DNA of 64,000 bases from Croceitalea dokdonensis DOKDO 023 (lineage in GTDB: Bacteria; Bacteroidota; Bacteroidia; Flavobacteriales; Flavobacteriaceae), in assembly GCF_001306415.1 (NCBI RefSeq), contig NZ_LDJX01000002.1, positions 372,001 to 436,000 of the forward strand, read 5' to 3'. Position numbers and translations under genes: made by a program. Shown here in pieces: positions 27,146 through 35,885 of this stretch. Every line of letters starts with the position of its first letter. The stretch's first letter is position 1. The notes under the pieces are model-generated. The model did no database searches. It saw only the letters and a list, made by a program, of their open reading frames with translations, and was not told the origin of the DNA.

Positions 27146-29938
27146 ATGAAAAGTTATTCCGTTATCTTCTGTCTCTTTTGCACCCTAGCGCTAGTTGCCC
27201 AAAAAAAGGTCTTGGACCACGAAGACTACGACCTCTGGAGCACCGTTGAAGGGGAAAAGCTATCGCCGAATGGGGATTTTGTGCTCTACAGTTTGGAACG
27301 GGGGGAAAGAGACCATTTCTTTACCATAAAGAACGCCAATGGTGACCTTATTTTGGAACATGACCGTGGGCAAGATGGGCATTTTACCTATGATTCGCGT
27401 TTTGTGCTCTTTACCATCAAGGCGTGGCAGGATTCTATAAAGGGCATGAAAAAGCGTAAGGTCAAAAAAAAGGATTTACCCAAGGACTCCCTAGGCATCA
27501 TTAACCTATCCAACAAAAAACTGACCAAAATACCCAACATCAAATCATTTAAAATTCCTGAGAAATGGGCCGGATATGTGGCATATCAAATAGAGAATAT
27601 TAAAAAGGAGGAAGGAAAAGACTCCATAGGCACCAAAGAAAAGAAAAAGAACAAGCCCAAAAAGATAGGTAAAGACAATGGCTACCCTTTGGTTTTAAGG
27701 GATTTATCAACTGGCAACCAAGACACCATCAAGTTTGTTACTGATTATATTTTTGCGAAAAAGGGCAAATGGTTGGCCTACACCTCTACGGGTGACAGCA
27801 CCAAGGCCAACCACGGTGTTTATGTCAAAAACCTAGAACGGGGAAACACCCTAAAAATACATGAAGCTCCAAAGGCAAAATACTTTAAACTTAACTTTAG
27901 CGAATCTGGAAGGAAACTCGGCTTTGTGGTGGATACGGATACCACAAAAGCACAACTGCGCCCCCATGAGCTTTATCTTTGGGAAGTTGGCGGGCAAACA
28001 GCTCAAAAGCTTGTGGATAACGCTTCCAGTCCCAAAGGGTATGTGGTATCAAAATACGGGGATGTCCATTTTTCCAAAGATGAATCAAAGTTATTTTTTG
28101 GTTTGGCCAAACCGCCCATTGAAAAAGACACCTCCCTACTGGATGAAGAAATTGTGAACGTAGAAGTGTGGACCTATGACGAACCCAAATTGTACACGGT
28201 TCAGGAACTTCAATTAAAAAATGACAGCATACGCTCCTTTACCACAGCAGTAAGGCTAAAAGACAAAAAACTGCTGCCTTTGGCCAATGCTACCTATATG
28301 AATACGGAATTGGGCGATGAGGGGAATGCCAAATGGGCCTTGACCTCCACTAGTTTGCCCTATGAGTTGGAAAGCCAGTGGACCGCCCGGCGTAACTATG
28401 ACTACAGGCTGGTGAGCACCCAGACCGGGGAATCGCTCTTACAGCTTACCAATGTGCCCAGAATGGGTCTAAGTCCTAAAGCAACATATGGTTACGGCTA
28501 TAGCCGGGTAGATAGCACTTGGTTTGCCTATGATTTGGACAAGGGGACCTACCGTGACCTTACTAAGGGAAAAACGTTTTTCAATGAGGAAAACGATTAC
28601 CCCAATTTTCCTTGGGCGTACGGTACGGCCGGATGGACCAAGGATGATCAAGCCATTATTCTGTATGATAGGTATGATTTGTTCAGCTGTAATCCAAAAA
28701 CGGGCGAGCATACCCGTTTGACCAATGGAAGGGCTACAAAAACAGTATACCGTTATCGTGAACTGGATGATAAGGCGCTTTTTATAGACCCCAATAAAAA
28801 ATGGCTGTTAACTACTTTTAATGAGACCACAAAGGATGCAGGCTTTGCGGAATTCAATCCTAAAAACAACAGCATTAAAAAGTTGGTAGAAGGACCATAC
28901 CGCTATGCAAATATTCAACAAGCAAAAAATGATGAGACCATTATCTATACACGAGAGTCATTTGAACAATTCCCAGATTTACGGTTAACCGATCGGAGCT
29001 TTAAGAAAGACATTAAGCTTAGTAATGCCAACCCACAACAAGCACAGTATAACTGGGGCACCATTGAATTGGTGGAATGGACCTCTTTGGACGGAAAAAC
29101 TTTACAGGGACAATTGGTAAAACCAGAAAATTTTGACCCCAATAAAAAGTACCCTTTACTGGTTAATTTCTATGAAAAAAGCTCAGATGGCATCCATAGG
29201 CACCGCTATCCAAAACCGGAGCGTTCCACTATCAATTACAGCTTTTTTGCCAGTCGTGGGTATGTGATTTTTAATCCTGATGTGGAGTACCGCGTTGGCT
29301 ATCCTGGCGAGAGTGCTTATAATTGTGTCATTCCCGGGGTAACCTCCTTGATTGAAAAAGGTTTTATTGACAAGGACAATATTGGGGTACAAGGCCATAG
29401 TTGGGGTGGGTACCAAATTGCTTATCTGGTAACCAAAACCGATATTTTTAAAGCTGCGGAATCTGGGGCACCGGTACCCAACATGATCAGTGCCTACGGC
29501 GGAATTAGATGGTGGACGGGTCTAAGCAGGCAATTTCAATATGAGCATACCCAAAGTAGAATTGGCGGCACGCCTTGGGAATATCCTGCGCGTTACATAG
29601 AAAACTCCCCTATTTTCAATATTGATAAAATCAACACGCCATTATTAATCATGCATAATGATGCTGATGGTCATGTACCATGGTACCAAGGAATCGAATT
29701 TTTTGTGAGTTTACGAAGATTGGGCAAACCCTCTTGGTTTTTGAACTATAACGGCGAACCGCATTGGCCCTTAAAATATCAGAACCGAACGGACTTTAGT
29801 ATTCGTATGGCCCAGTTTTTTGATCATTATTTAAAAGGAGAACCAAAGCCCATGTGGATGGAACGGGGCGTACCACCAATGGAAAAGGGGATACTACAGG
29901 GGTATGAATTGATGGGCGTTACTTCGGACAAAAAGTAA
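27146..29938 (+). CDS. S9 family prolyl-oligopeptidase-type serine peptidase, secreted
   Basis: A 930-residue exported peptidase: signal peptide (residues 1-18, LVAQ end), a long beta-propeller-like region (~30-640) and a C-terminal alpha/beta-hydrolase domain. The catalytic triad is readable: Ser752 in GHSWGGYQ, Asp841 in HNDADGHV and His873 in GEPHWPL. Such enzymes cleave oligopeptides, often after Pro or Ala, in the periplasm or at the surface of Bacteroidota. A Lys-rich insert near residues 155-180 in the propeller region is unusual in composition. Monocistronic by position; the specificity is unknown. Confidence 0.9.
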   Translation: MKSYSVIFCLFCTLALVAQKKVLDHEDYDLWSTVEGEKLSPNGDFVLYSLERGERDHFFTIKNANGDLILEHDRGQDGHFTYDSRFVLFTIKAWQDSIKGMKKRKVKKKDLPKDSLGIINLSNKKLTKIPNIKSFKIPEKWAGYVAYQIENIKKEEGKDSIGTKEKKKNKPKKIGKDNGYPLVLRDLSTGNQDTIKFVTDYIFAKKGKWLAYTSTGDSTKANHGVYVKNLERGNTLKIHEAPKAKYFKLNFSESGRKLGFVVDTDTTKAQLRPHELYLWEVGGQTAQKLVDNASSPKGYVVSKYGDVHFSKDESKLFFGLAKPPIEKDTSLLDEEIVNVEVWTYDEPKLYTVQELQLKNDSIRSFTTAVRLKDKKLLPLANATYMNTELGDEGNAKWALTSTSLPYELESQWTARRNYDYRLVSTQTGESLLQLTNVPRMGLSPKATYGYGYSRVDSTWFAYDLDKGTYRDLTKGKTFFNEENDYPNFPWAYGTAGWTKDDQAIILYDRYDLFSCNPKTGEHTRLTNGRATKTVYRYRELDDKALFIDPNKKWLLTTFNETTKDAGFAEFNPKNNSIKKLVEGPYRYANIQQAKNDETIIYTRESFEQFPDLRLTDRSFKKDIKLSNANPQQAQYNWGTIELVEWTSLDGKTLQGQLVKPENFDPNKKYPLLVNFYEKSSDGIHRHRYPKPERSTINYSFFASRGYVIFNPDVEYRVGYPGESAYNCVIPGVTSLIEKGFIDKDNIGVQGHSWGGYQIAYLVTKTDIFKAAESGAPVPNMISAYGGIRWWTGLSRQFQYEHTQSRIGGTPWEYPARYIENSPIFNIDKINTPLLIMHNDADGHVPWYQGIEFFVSLRRLGKPSWFLNYNGEPHWPLKYQNRTDFSIRMAQFFDHYLKGEPKPMWMERGVPPMEKGILQGYELMGVTSDKK

Positions 29939-29964
29939 TTCCAGTCACGTTTACAAGTATCTTC

Positions 29965-30576
29965 TCAATTCTTTTTAGAGAGGTCCAGCCAATCTGGAAC
30001 GGTTTTAAAGCTGTTGTTTTGGTATCTTTGGATAGTGTTTTTAAGGGTTACGGGGTCGTACTCCATCCAATCTATTTGTTCTTTAATCTTTAAATTGTCA
30101 TCAAATTGCAACCAAATGGTAAACTCCATTCCCCAATCGGTATCCACTAGAATACCATCATAATAATATGGACTTATGCGGCCTTTACAGGCAACTGTTT
30201 TTCCTTCCACCACCAATGAGGTCACATTTAAGTGTGGTTGCCCAGCATACAGTTTCTTAAATCTCTGTCCCTCCTCATCCCATTGGTAAAACCGTTTTAA
30301 CTGCCACAGACTATCGAGTTCCAATTGCAGCGTAATGTCTTTAAAGCGAACATCTTGCCTGTAAAAGGAACAGAACACATCCCAATTGGAGCGTTCTGCA
30401 AAGGTCTTAAAATAGGCCTTGGCCACTTGGCGTACTGCTTCCTCTTGTTTTTTTTCTTCCGGCTTTTGGATGTCTAGGCAACTATTTGCCGTTATAAAAA
30501 TCAGGAGTAAACATAGGCCTCTTAAAACTCCAATACTTTTATGAATTGTTACGTGATTTACCTCCCTGATAACCAT
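29965..30576 (-). CDS. SnoaL/NTF2-like lipoprotein
   Basis: A predicted lipoprotein of 203 residues with an NTF2/SnoaL-like cone fold (residues ~45-190). The helix AYFKTFAERSNWDVFCSFY and the strand pair ending GMEFTIWLQFDDNLKIKEQ fit a small ligand-binding or enzymatic cavity. The lipobox is TANSC (Cys33 from this start). The open frame runs on to 30639, but its first 21 codons enter the MITE-like element B, so the Met at 30576 is preferred. The ligand is unknown. Confidence 0.65.
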   Translation of the reverse strand: MVIREVNHVTIHKSIGVLRGLCLLLIFITANSCLDIQKPEEKKQEEAVRQVAKAYFKTFAERSNWDVFCSFYRQDVRFKDITLQLELDSLWQLKRFYQWDEEGQRFKKLYAGQPHLNVTSLVVEGKTVACKGRISPYYYDGILVDTDWGMEFTIWLQFDDNLKIKEQIDWMEYDPVTLKNTIQRYQNNSFKTVPDWLDLSKKN

Positions 30577-30612
30577 AGAAAAACTTGATATAAATATACT
30601 GAACCAAACCCA

Positions 30613-30783
30613 TTGTGCATTTTGATTAAAATTCGTCAATTCCAGTGATTTTAAGATACGAAGTATCGTAAAATGGTATCGAGAATCAGAATTTTAGCAA
30701 TGAAACCTAGTTCTCGATACTATTTCTTCCAGAAAAAGCTCGAACTCACGGTTTTAAATCTAAAAAGCATTCAAAATGAACAA
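30613..30783 (-). mobile_element. MITE-like element, copy B (inverted relative to copy A)
   Basis: The 171-bp partner of the element at 24486-24656, lying on the opposite strand. Terminal repeats are TTGTGCATTTTGA on the left and the same with one mismatch on the right. The inverted ends can be extended to about 18 bp (30608-30625 and 30771-30788), and directly outside that, TGAACCAA occurs on both sides (30600-30607 and 30789-30796). This is an 8-bp direct repeat as expected for a transposition target duplication. It supplies the sequence upstream of the NTF2-like lipoprotein gene, and so may carry its promoter. Confidence 0.78.
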
Positions 30784-30901
30784 CGGGTTGAACCAAATAA
30801 AACCTTTTCCAGTTGATGACTTTAGCGTAAGAAAACGCCAATAAAATCCAGTATGCTTCAATTTCATATGTTTAGGACAGCGGGAACCCATAAATATGGA
30901 A

Positions 30902-31303
30902 CTACTCAGCAAGCGTTTTTTGTTTGGGTTCTTTTTTGAAAGCATTGTTGAGCAGATAAAAAAAGACCATACCCGTAAAATAACACAATACGTCCAGCCA
31001 GTCTGAAGTATAACGCGGGTTCACGTCTGGCAGATACCACTCAAAATACACACAAAATAGAAGGGTGACCGTAATTTGAAGGGATAGCGGTATAGATAGG
31101 TAAGCATCAGACTTAATCACCCTAACCGCCCTTAGCGCTATATTCAAAACAATGGGCATACACAAAAGGTCGTTCAAGTGATTATGGACAAAATCAGGTA
31201 AAGAAAACTGCAATTGTTGACACACATGAACAGCCGTCGCAGTCATAAGAAAAAGCCAAAAATAGTTTTGTAGGGCCCAATTATAGATCTTCTCCCGTTT
31301 CAT
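30902..31303 (-). CDS. Small four-helix membrane protein, VanZ-like in appearance
   Basis: A 133-residue protein with four predicted membrane segments (about residues 12-30, 43-62, 70-92 and 102-122). It has a conserved-looking HLNDLLCMPIVL stretch and a TSDWLDVLCYFTG stretch. I recall similar Bacteroidota proteins carrying the doubtful label magnesium citrate secondary transporter; nothing here supports that activity. It may form an operon with the upstream zinc-ribbon protein (9-bp gap). Confidence 0.6.
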   Translation of the reverse strand: MKREKIYNWALQNYFWLFLMTATAVHVCQQLQFSLPDFVHNHLNDLLCMPIVLNIALRAVRVIKSDAYLSIPLSLQITVTLLFCVYFEWYLPDVNPRYTSDWLDVLCYFTGMVFFYLLNNAFKKEPKQKTLAE

Positions 31304-31312
31304 ACTTTAAAA

Positions 31313-31621
31313 TTATGCAGCAATGTAACCTACCAAAAAAGCCAGAAACGAACCTATGGCCAATACAATTACCCAAATGGAATAGAGAAATTGTACTGGA
31401 AAACGAATAAAGGGATTCCTATGTACCCTTGCTTTTTCAAAAAGGTCGGTAATACGGTTTCCCTTTGCCTTGGCCAATTTTTCCTCTATGACCTCACGTT
31501 CTTTCCGTTCCAGTTTTCTTTTAAGATAGGGGTTGATCACGGCGCCACAATAGGCACAATAATCACGATTGATATTGTCTTTTTTGCATTTTGGACATGT
31601 TCTATAGGGCGAGTTCGCCAT
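31313..31621 (-). CDS. Zinc-ribbon membrane protein of unknown function
   Basis: A 102-residue protein. An N-terminal zinc ribbon (CPKCKKDNINRDYCAYCG, four cysteines, residues 9-26) is followed by a charged helical linker with many Lys/Glu and a single C-terminal membrane segment (about residues 78-100). The topology suggests a cytoplasmic zinc finger tethered to the membrane. The function is unknown. Confidence 0.6.
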   Translation of the reverse strand: MANSPYRTCPKCKKDNINRDYCAYCGAVINPYLKRKLERKEREVIEEKLAKAKGNRITDLFEKARVHRNPFIRFPVQFLYSIWVIVLAIGSFLAFLVGYIAA

Positions 31622-31668
31622 AGCGCTATCTTGTTTTAACCGTTCACCAAAAATCTGAATGGATTATG

Positions 31669-32622
31669 CTAATCATCCTCAAAATCAACGGTAGACTGTC
31701 TTTCCCTGTTTACGATCAGCTTGGTCACATCTGGCCTTGAGTAGTGGCCCACGGGATCAAAATTTTGGCGTTCTTCATATACCCGGTTGACATCTAAAGT
31801 ATGGTAAAATAATCCTTCTTTACCTATAATTGGTTCCACCAGCCATTCCCCATCGGGTCCTGCAATACAAGACCCCCCGTTGGCCAAAACTTGTGGCGCT
31901 TTTTCCAAAATCCTTTCCACATGCGGGGTGTCCTTTGGAAAGTCATCTTTGGACATCATGGCAGAGACAGAAACCACATAGCTACGGGACTCCCGGGCTA
32001 TAAATCGGGTAATATCCTTGGTATTATGGTCGCTACCGGGCCATACTGCAATGTGTAGATTCTCACCTTGGCCGTAAAGCGCCGCTCTTGGCAAGGGCAT
32101 CCAATTCTCCCAACAATTTAGTCCGCCAACGGTAAATTGTTTTAAGGGGTGCACTTGTAGCCCGTTACCATCACCAGGCGCCCAGGTCAGCCGCTCATCG
32201 TAGGTTGGTTGTAATTTTCGATGTACGGATTTGATTTCGCCTTGTTGACTGATATAGACCAAAGAAGCGTAAATACTATGGCCACCTCGGTTTTGGGGCC
32301 GTTCCATGATACCCAAATAAACCGCGATGGAATTTTTCTTTGCCAATTGGCAAATACCGTCCAATTCTCCCCCCTCTATCTGAATGGCGTTACGAACATA
32401 ATGCGCATGCAGTTCTTTATTTACATTGGTGTTCCATTGCGCTCCTCCGGTCAATGCCAACCAAAATGGATATCCAGGCAATAATGCCTCGCCAAAAACA
32501 ATCAGCTCACTTCCATTTTTGGCCGCTTCAATTACCGTAGCTTCTATCTTTTTAATCGTTGCCGCTTTGTTTAACCACACCGGGGCAATTTGTGCCATGG
32601 CTACTTTCAATAGATTTTCCAT
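31669..32622 (-). CDS. Nitrilase-superfamily carbon-nitrogen hydrolase
   Basis: A 317-residue member of the nitrilase superfamily with the full Glu-Lys-Cys triad: E45 in FGEALLPGYP, K136 in HRKLQPT and C170 in GLNCWENWMP. The C-W-E-N context after the cysteine and the length are those of true nitrilase/cyanide-hydratase branch enzymes, which turn nitriles into acids (or amides) and ammonia, rather than omega-amidases or NAD synthetase amidase domains. Its substrate is not known. It lies 60 bp downstream of the UbiA gene on the same strand. Confidence 0.85.
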   Translation of the reverse strand: MENLLKVAMAQIAPVWLNKAATIKKIEATVIEAAKNGSELIVFGEALLPGYPFWLALTGGAQWNTNVNKELHAHYVRNAIQIEGGELDGICQLAKKNSIAVYLGIMERPQNRGGHSIYASLVYISQQGEIKSVHRKLQPTYDERLTWAPGDGNGLQVHPLKQFTVGGLNCWENWMPLPRAALYGQGENLHIAVWPGSDHNTKDITRFIARESRSYVVSVSAMMSKDDFPKDTPHVERILEKAPQVLANGGSCIAGPDGEWLVEPIIGKEGLFYHTLDVNRVYEERQNFDPVGHYSRPDVTKLIVNRERQSTVDFEDD

Positions 32623-32682
32623 ACATAATTTTTTTGACGATTCTTACCCCTTCCCTTAGCCTCTATTCTTTAGGCTTAAAAC

Positions 32683-33588
32683 CTACACTAGCCGGTTTAA
32701 CAACAAATCAAGATCAATTAGTAAAATACCAAATACCCCTGAGACAATAATAAATTTTATAATGTTATGAAGCCAGATGTACTGCGTCTTGTTTTTGGAT
32801 AGCCAAAGTAAGAGCAAAAACAAACATAAAAGCAGGAGTACCGCTAGAAAATACAGGTACATTAAACCGATATCGAATTTGGTAATCAACAGGTAACTGG
32901 GCAATGCCGTTAAAACTATCAATATGGTAATAAGCACTTTAGATGTTGTTGCGCCGTACAACACGGGTATGGTCCGGTAATTCTGGGCCATATCCCCTGC
33001 CAGATTCTCCAAATCCTTGACCATTTCCCGGGCCAGAATCAGTAGGAACAAAAAAAGCGCATGTACAAAAATGACGGTCTCAACATTTTTATAGTACACA
33101 AAAACCACAAAAAAAGGTGCAATGGCCAAGGTTGCAGAGACCATGTTGCCCAAAAAAGGGTAGCGTTTTAGCTTATGGGAATAGAGCCAAATGCCAAAAA
33201 TATAGGCGGCAAAGAACAGCACTGCCCTAAAAGAGATATAACTTGCAGCAAATACAGCAAGAAAATTCAATACAAAATAGGTGGTCAATTTAAACCGTTG
33301 GCTTACCAAACGATCTAACATGCTTTTTGTAGGCTTGTTGATCAGGTCCTTTTCTGCATCATAAAAATTATTGATAATGTACCCAGCGGCGATGACCAAG
33401 GCAGAGGAGGTAACAATTAAAAACAAATTGATATCCAACACCACAGCGGACAAAGGCAAATCTGGAGATAAGATGAAGATGGATGCCAGATATTGGGCAA
33501 GGGTAATCATGAGAATATTGTACCCACGTACCACAGAAAATAGACTCAACAGCTTATACAGCAAGAGTTTATTTTTTCTAGTAAGCAT
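32683..33588 (-). CDS. UbiA-family prenyltransferase (geranylgeranylglycerol-phosphate transferase-like)
   Basis: A 301-residue integral membrane prenyltransferase with about eight membrane segments and the two Asp-rich motifs that bind prenyl diphosphate through Mg: NNFYDAEKD (N73-D81) and DLENLAGD later. Bacteroidota proteins of this type are usually named after the archaeal ether-lipid enzyme geranylgeranylglycerol-phosphate geranylgeranyltransferase. The acceptor in flavobacteria is not established to my knowledge. It lies 9 bp after the mevalonate kinase gene, in an operon that supplies isoprenoid precursors, which supports a prenyl donor from that route. Confidence 0.82.
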   Translation of the reverse strand: MLTRKNKLLLYKLLSLFSVVRGYNILMITLAQYLASIFILSPDLPLSAVVLDINLFLIVTSSALVIAAGYIINNFYDAEKDLINKPTKSMLDRLVSQRFKLTTYFVLNFLAVFAASYISFRAVLFFAAYIFGIWLYSHKLKRYPFLGNMVSATLAIAPFFVVFVYYKNVETVIFVHALFLFLLILAREMVKDLENLAGDMAQNYRTIPVLYGATTSKVLITILIVLTALPSYLLITKFDIGLMYLYFLAVLLLLCLFLLLLWLSKNKTQYIWLHNIIKFIIVSGVFGILLIDLDLLLNRLV

Positions 33589-33597
33589 CTAGGAATT

Positions 33598-34530
33598 TTA
33601 GAAGTTGTACACCACTTCCAACTGATGGCCCTGTAGGGATTTTTTGGCTTTTTCAATGTCCTCGGTAAACCCAAGAATATATCCTCCACCACCGGAACCA
33701 CAAAGTTTAAGGTAATAATCGTTTGTTTCTATACCCTTTTGCCAAAGCTCATGAAATTGTTTGGGTATCATGGGCTTAAAATTATCCAATACCACATGGG
33801 AAAGCTGTTTTACATGCCCCAGAAGCCCTTTGATATCCCCATTTAAAAAATGGTCTACACAGGCATCGGTATGTTTAATGAATTTGTCTTTCAACATATT
33901 TCTAAAGCCTTCCTGTTTCATCTGTTCCATGAAAATCTGCACCATTGGCGCTGTTTCCCCTATCATTCCACTATCCAATAAAAATACGGCTCCCTTACCT
34001 TCCTGGTTCTGACTGGGCAAGCTAGTGGATTCAATATTATCTTTTGAGTTGATTAAGATAGGAAGGCTTAGGTAACTATTCAGTGGATCTAAACCGGAAG
34101 ATTTACCATGGAAGAAGGATTCCATCTGACCAAAAATGGTCTTTAACCTCAAAAGCTTTTCCCTTGTAAGGTTCTCTAATACCGTAATTTTATCTACGGC
34201 ATATTTGTCATATATGGCCGCCACTAGGGCGCCACTGCTCCCAACACCATACCCTTGTGGAATGGAACTGTCAAAATACATACCTCCGTCAACGTCCTTT
34301 TTTAAGCTTTCCAAATCAAACGCTACAACACCACTTTCCTGCAAGTTTTCCAAGTGCTCGGCAAAACGCGCTAAACTTTTATTGGACGCTATGGCTTCCG
34401 GGGAAGGATTATCTTCTGTTTTAAGTGCCCCTTTGAAAAAATTATAGGGAATGGATAGACCTTTGGAATCTTTAATGATTCCATATTCACCAAACAGGAG
34501 AATCTTTGAGTAAAACAAGGGTCCTTTCAT
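33598..34530 (-). CDS. Mevalonate kinase-type GHMP kinase
   Basis: A 310-residue GHMP kinase. The ATP-binding glycine/serine loop IPQGYGVGSSGAL and the C-terminal GHMP motif LCGSGGGGYILGF are present. With the adjacent diphosphomevalonate decarboxylase this is most likely mevalonate kinase, which makes phosphomevalonate for isopentenyl diphosphate synthesis in the cytoplasm. Sequence alone does not exclude phosphomevalonate kinase activity. A possible promoter lies about 45-75 bases upstream of the start (34576-34605). Confidence 0.85.
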   Translation of the reverse strand: MKGPLFYSKILLFGEYGIIKDSKGLSIPYNFFKGALKTEDNPSPEAIASNKSLARFAEHLENLQESGVVAFDLESLKKDVDGGMYFDSSIPQGYGVGSSGALVAAIYDKYAVDKITVLENLTREKLLRLKTIFGQMESFFHGKSSGLDPLNSYLSLPILINSKDNIESTSLPSQNQEGKGAVFLLDSGMIGETAPMVQIFMEQMKQEGFRNMLKDKFIKHTDACVDHFLNGDIKGLLGHVKQLSHVVLDNFKPMIPKQFHELWQKGIETNDYYLKLCGSGGGGYILGFTEDIEKAKKSLQGHQLEVVYNF

Positions 34531-34575
34531 AAGAAACTTTGGTATTAAACCTATTTTGTTTAACCATTACACATG

Positions 34576-34605
34576 TAAATATAAACAAAGTAGTTGTGTT
34601 ACCAA
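34576..34605 (-). promoter_or_regulatory. Candidate Bacteroidota-type promoter for the mevalonate kinase gene
   Basis: Read on the minus strand, TTG (34605-34603), a 19-base spacer and TATATTTA (34583-34576) resemble the Bacteroidota -33 TTG and -7 TAnnTTTG boxes; the last base differs. The start codon lies about 45 bases downstream. Confidence 0.35.
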
Positions 34606-34670
34606 TTCATTTTTAGATAATTGGCTTCTAGTTAACATAGAACGCCCAAAAGCACCTCCTAGTATGGCAC

Positions 34671-35759
34671 TTAAATTGTCAGTTCTTTAGCTCCTTTGCC
34701 TATTCGATCACAAATATACTGCCCTGCCTCACAGTGCACAACCAATTGATCTTTAATAAACTCCATTGCTTTTTCCTTTACCTTTTCCGGATAGAGCACA
34801 TGTACATTGGCACCGGCATCCAAAGTAAAACAGATGGGCATTTTGGTGGCTTCCCTAAAAGCCCAAATCTTATGGATAACCTCCAAGGTGTTGGGTTTCA
34901 TTAAAATAAAGTAGGGTTGGCCTGTCATCATCATGGCATGCAGGGTCAAGGCTTCACTCTCAACAAGTGCGATAAACCCTTCCAAATCCCCTGACTTAAA
35001 TATAGGTTGCAAGCTTGCCATGTTTTCGTGGGCTTGGGAAAAGCGTTGCGCGGCAAACGGATGGTTGTGCATTAGCCCATGGCCTATAGTGCTGCTAACC
35101 GTTTTTTGCCCTTTGTGCACCAATAAAATGGTATCATGGTAATTCTTAAAGTTTTCGTGCACCTCAAAAGGGTAATGGATACCGAACAAATCGCTACTGT
35201 TGGGGATACCGGACGTATGGCCCCATTGGATTAAATCACCCTCTATACTGCGGCAGGCACTCCCGGAGCCCAGGCGGGCCAAAAAAGAGGCCTTTTTATT
35301 AAAATAATCCGCTGTCATTTCTGGTCGCGCCATCCTTTCCACAGAAAGCAAACATAGTGCCAATGCCGCCATACCGCTGGCAGAGGAAGCAATACCGCTG
35401 CTATGTGGAAAAGAATTGGTTGTTTCTATGGTAAAATCATACCCCTTTAAAAAAGGAAGGTAGGGCTCCACACGGGTTAAGAAAGTAGCTATTTTTGGCT
35501 TGAAATCCTCTTTTTTCTGACCATCAAAATAGAGTTCAAATGAAAAGTCATGAGCCGGTGCCTTTCGTTTTTGAAACAACAGGGATGTGGTGGTTGCACA
35601 GGCATCCAAAGTAAAGCTCACCGATGGGTTTGCGGGAATCTGATTGGCTTTCTTGCCCCAATACTTTACGAGGGCTATGTTACTAGGAGCTTTCCATCCA
35701 ACCTTTGCTGTCGTGGGCATGGATTCTGATGGTTGGAACACAAAATCATTTTCGGTCAT
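34671..35759 (-). CDS. mvaD: Diphosphomevalonate decarboxylase
   Basis: A GHMP-family decarboxylase (362 residues from this start) that turns diphosphomevalonate into isopentenyl diphosphate. Family hallmarks are APSNIALVKYWGKK, the ATP loop PHSSGIASSASGMAAL, SGSACRS with the catalytic Arg, and TLDAGANVH with the catalytic Asp. The open frame begins at 35789, but a TATCTTTG box on the minus strand (35783-35776) would lie inside that extension. The Met at 35759 (MTENDF) fits both the family and this box; 35765 is possible. It is divergent from tspO. Confidence 0.93.
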   Translation of the reverse strand: MTENDFVFQPSESMPTTAKVGWKAPSNIALVKYWGKKANQIPANPSVSFTLDACATTTSLLFQKRKAPAHDFSFELYFDGQKKEDFKPKIATFLTRVEPYLPFLKGYDFTIETTNSFPHSSGIASSASGMAALALCLLSVERMARPEMTADYFNKKASFLARLGSGSACRSIEGDLIQWGHTSGIPNSSDLFGIHYPFEVHENFKNYHDTILLVHKGQKTVSSTIGHGLMHNHPFAAQRFSQAHENMASLQPIFKSGDLEGFIALVESEALTLHAMMMTGQPYFILMKPNTLEVIHKIWAFREATKMPICFTLDAGANVHVLYPEKVKEKAMEFIKDQLVVHCEAGQYICDRIGKGAKELTI

Positions 35760-35885
35760 TACCATTGCTTTGGGGCAAAGATAATTCAACCTTTAGTACC
35801 AAGGGCAAGGATTGCCCCTTTGCAGCTTTAAAAACCCAGGTACATGTAAAGATAAATTGCTATTTTAGTGATTAACCCACTTCCT

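Noticed and set aside
24486-30783. Composite transposon formed by the two elements
   Set aside because: No transposase lies between or near the copies and only copy B has clear target duplication at its own borders, so two separate insertions are more likely.
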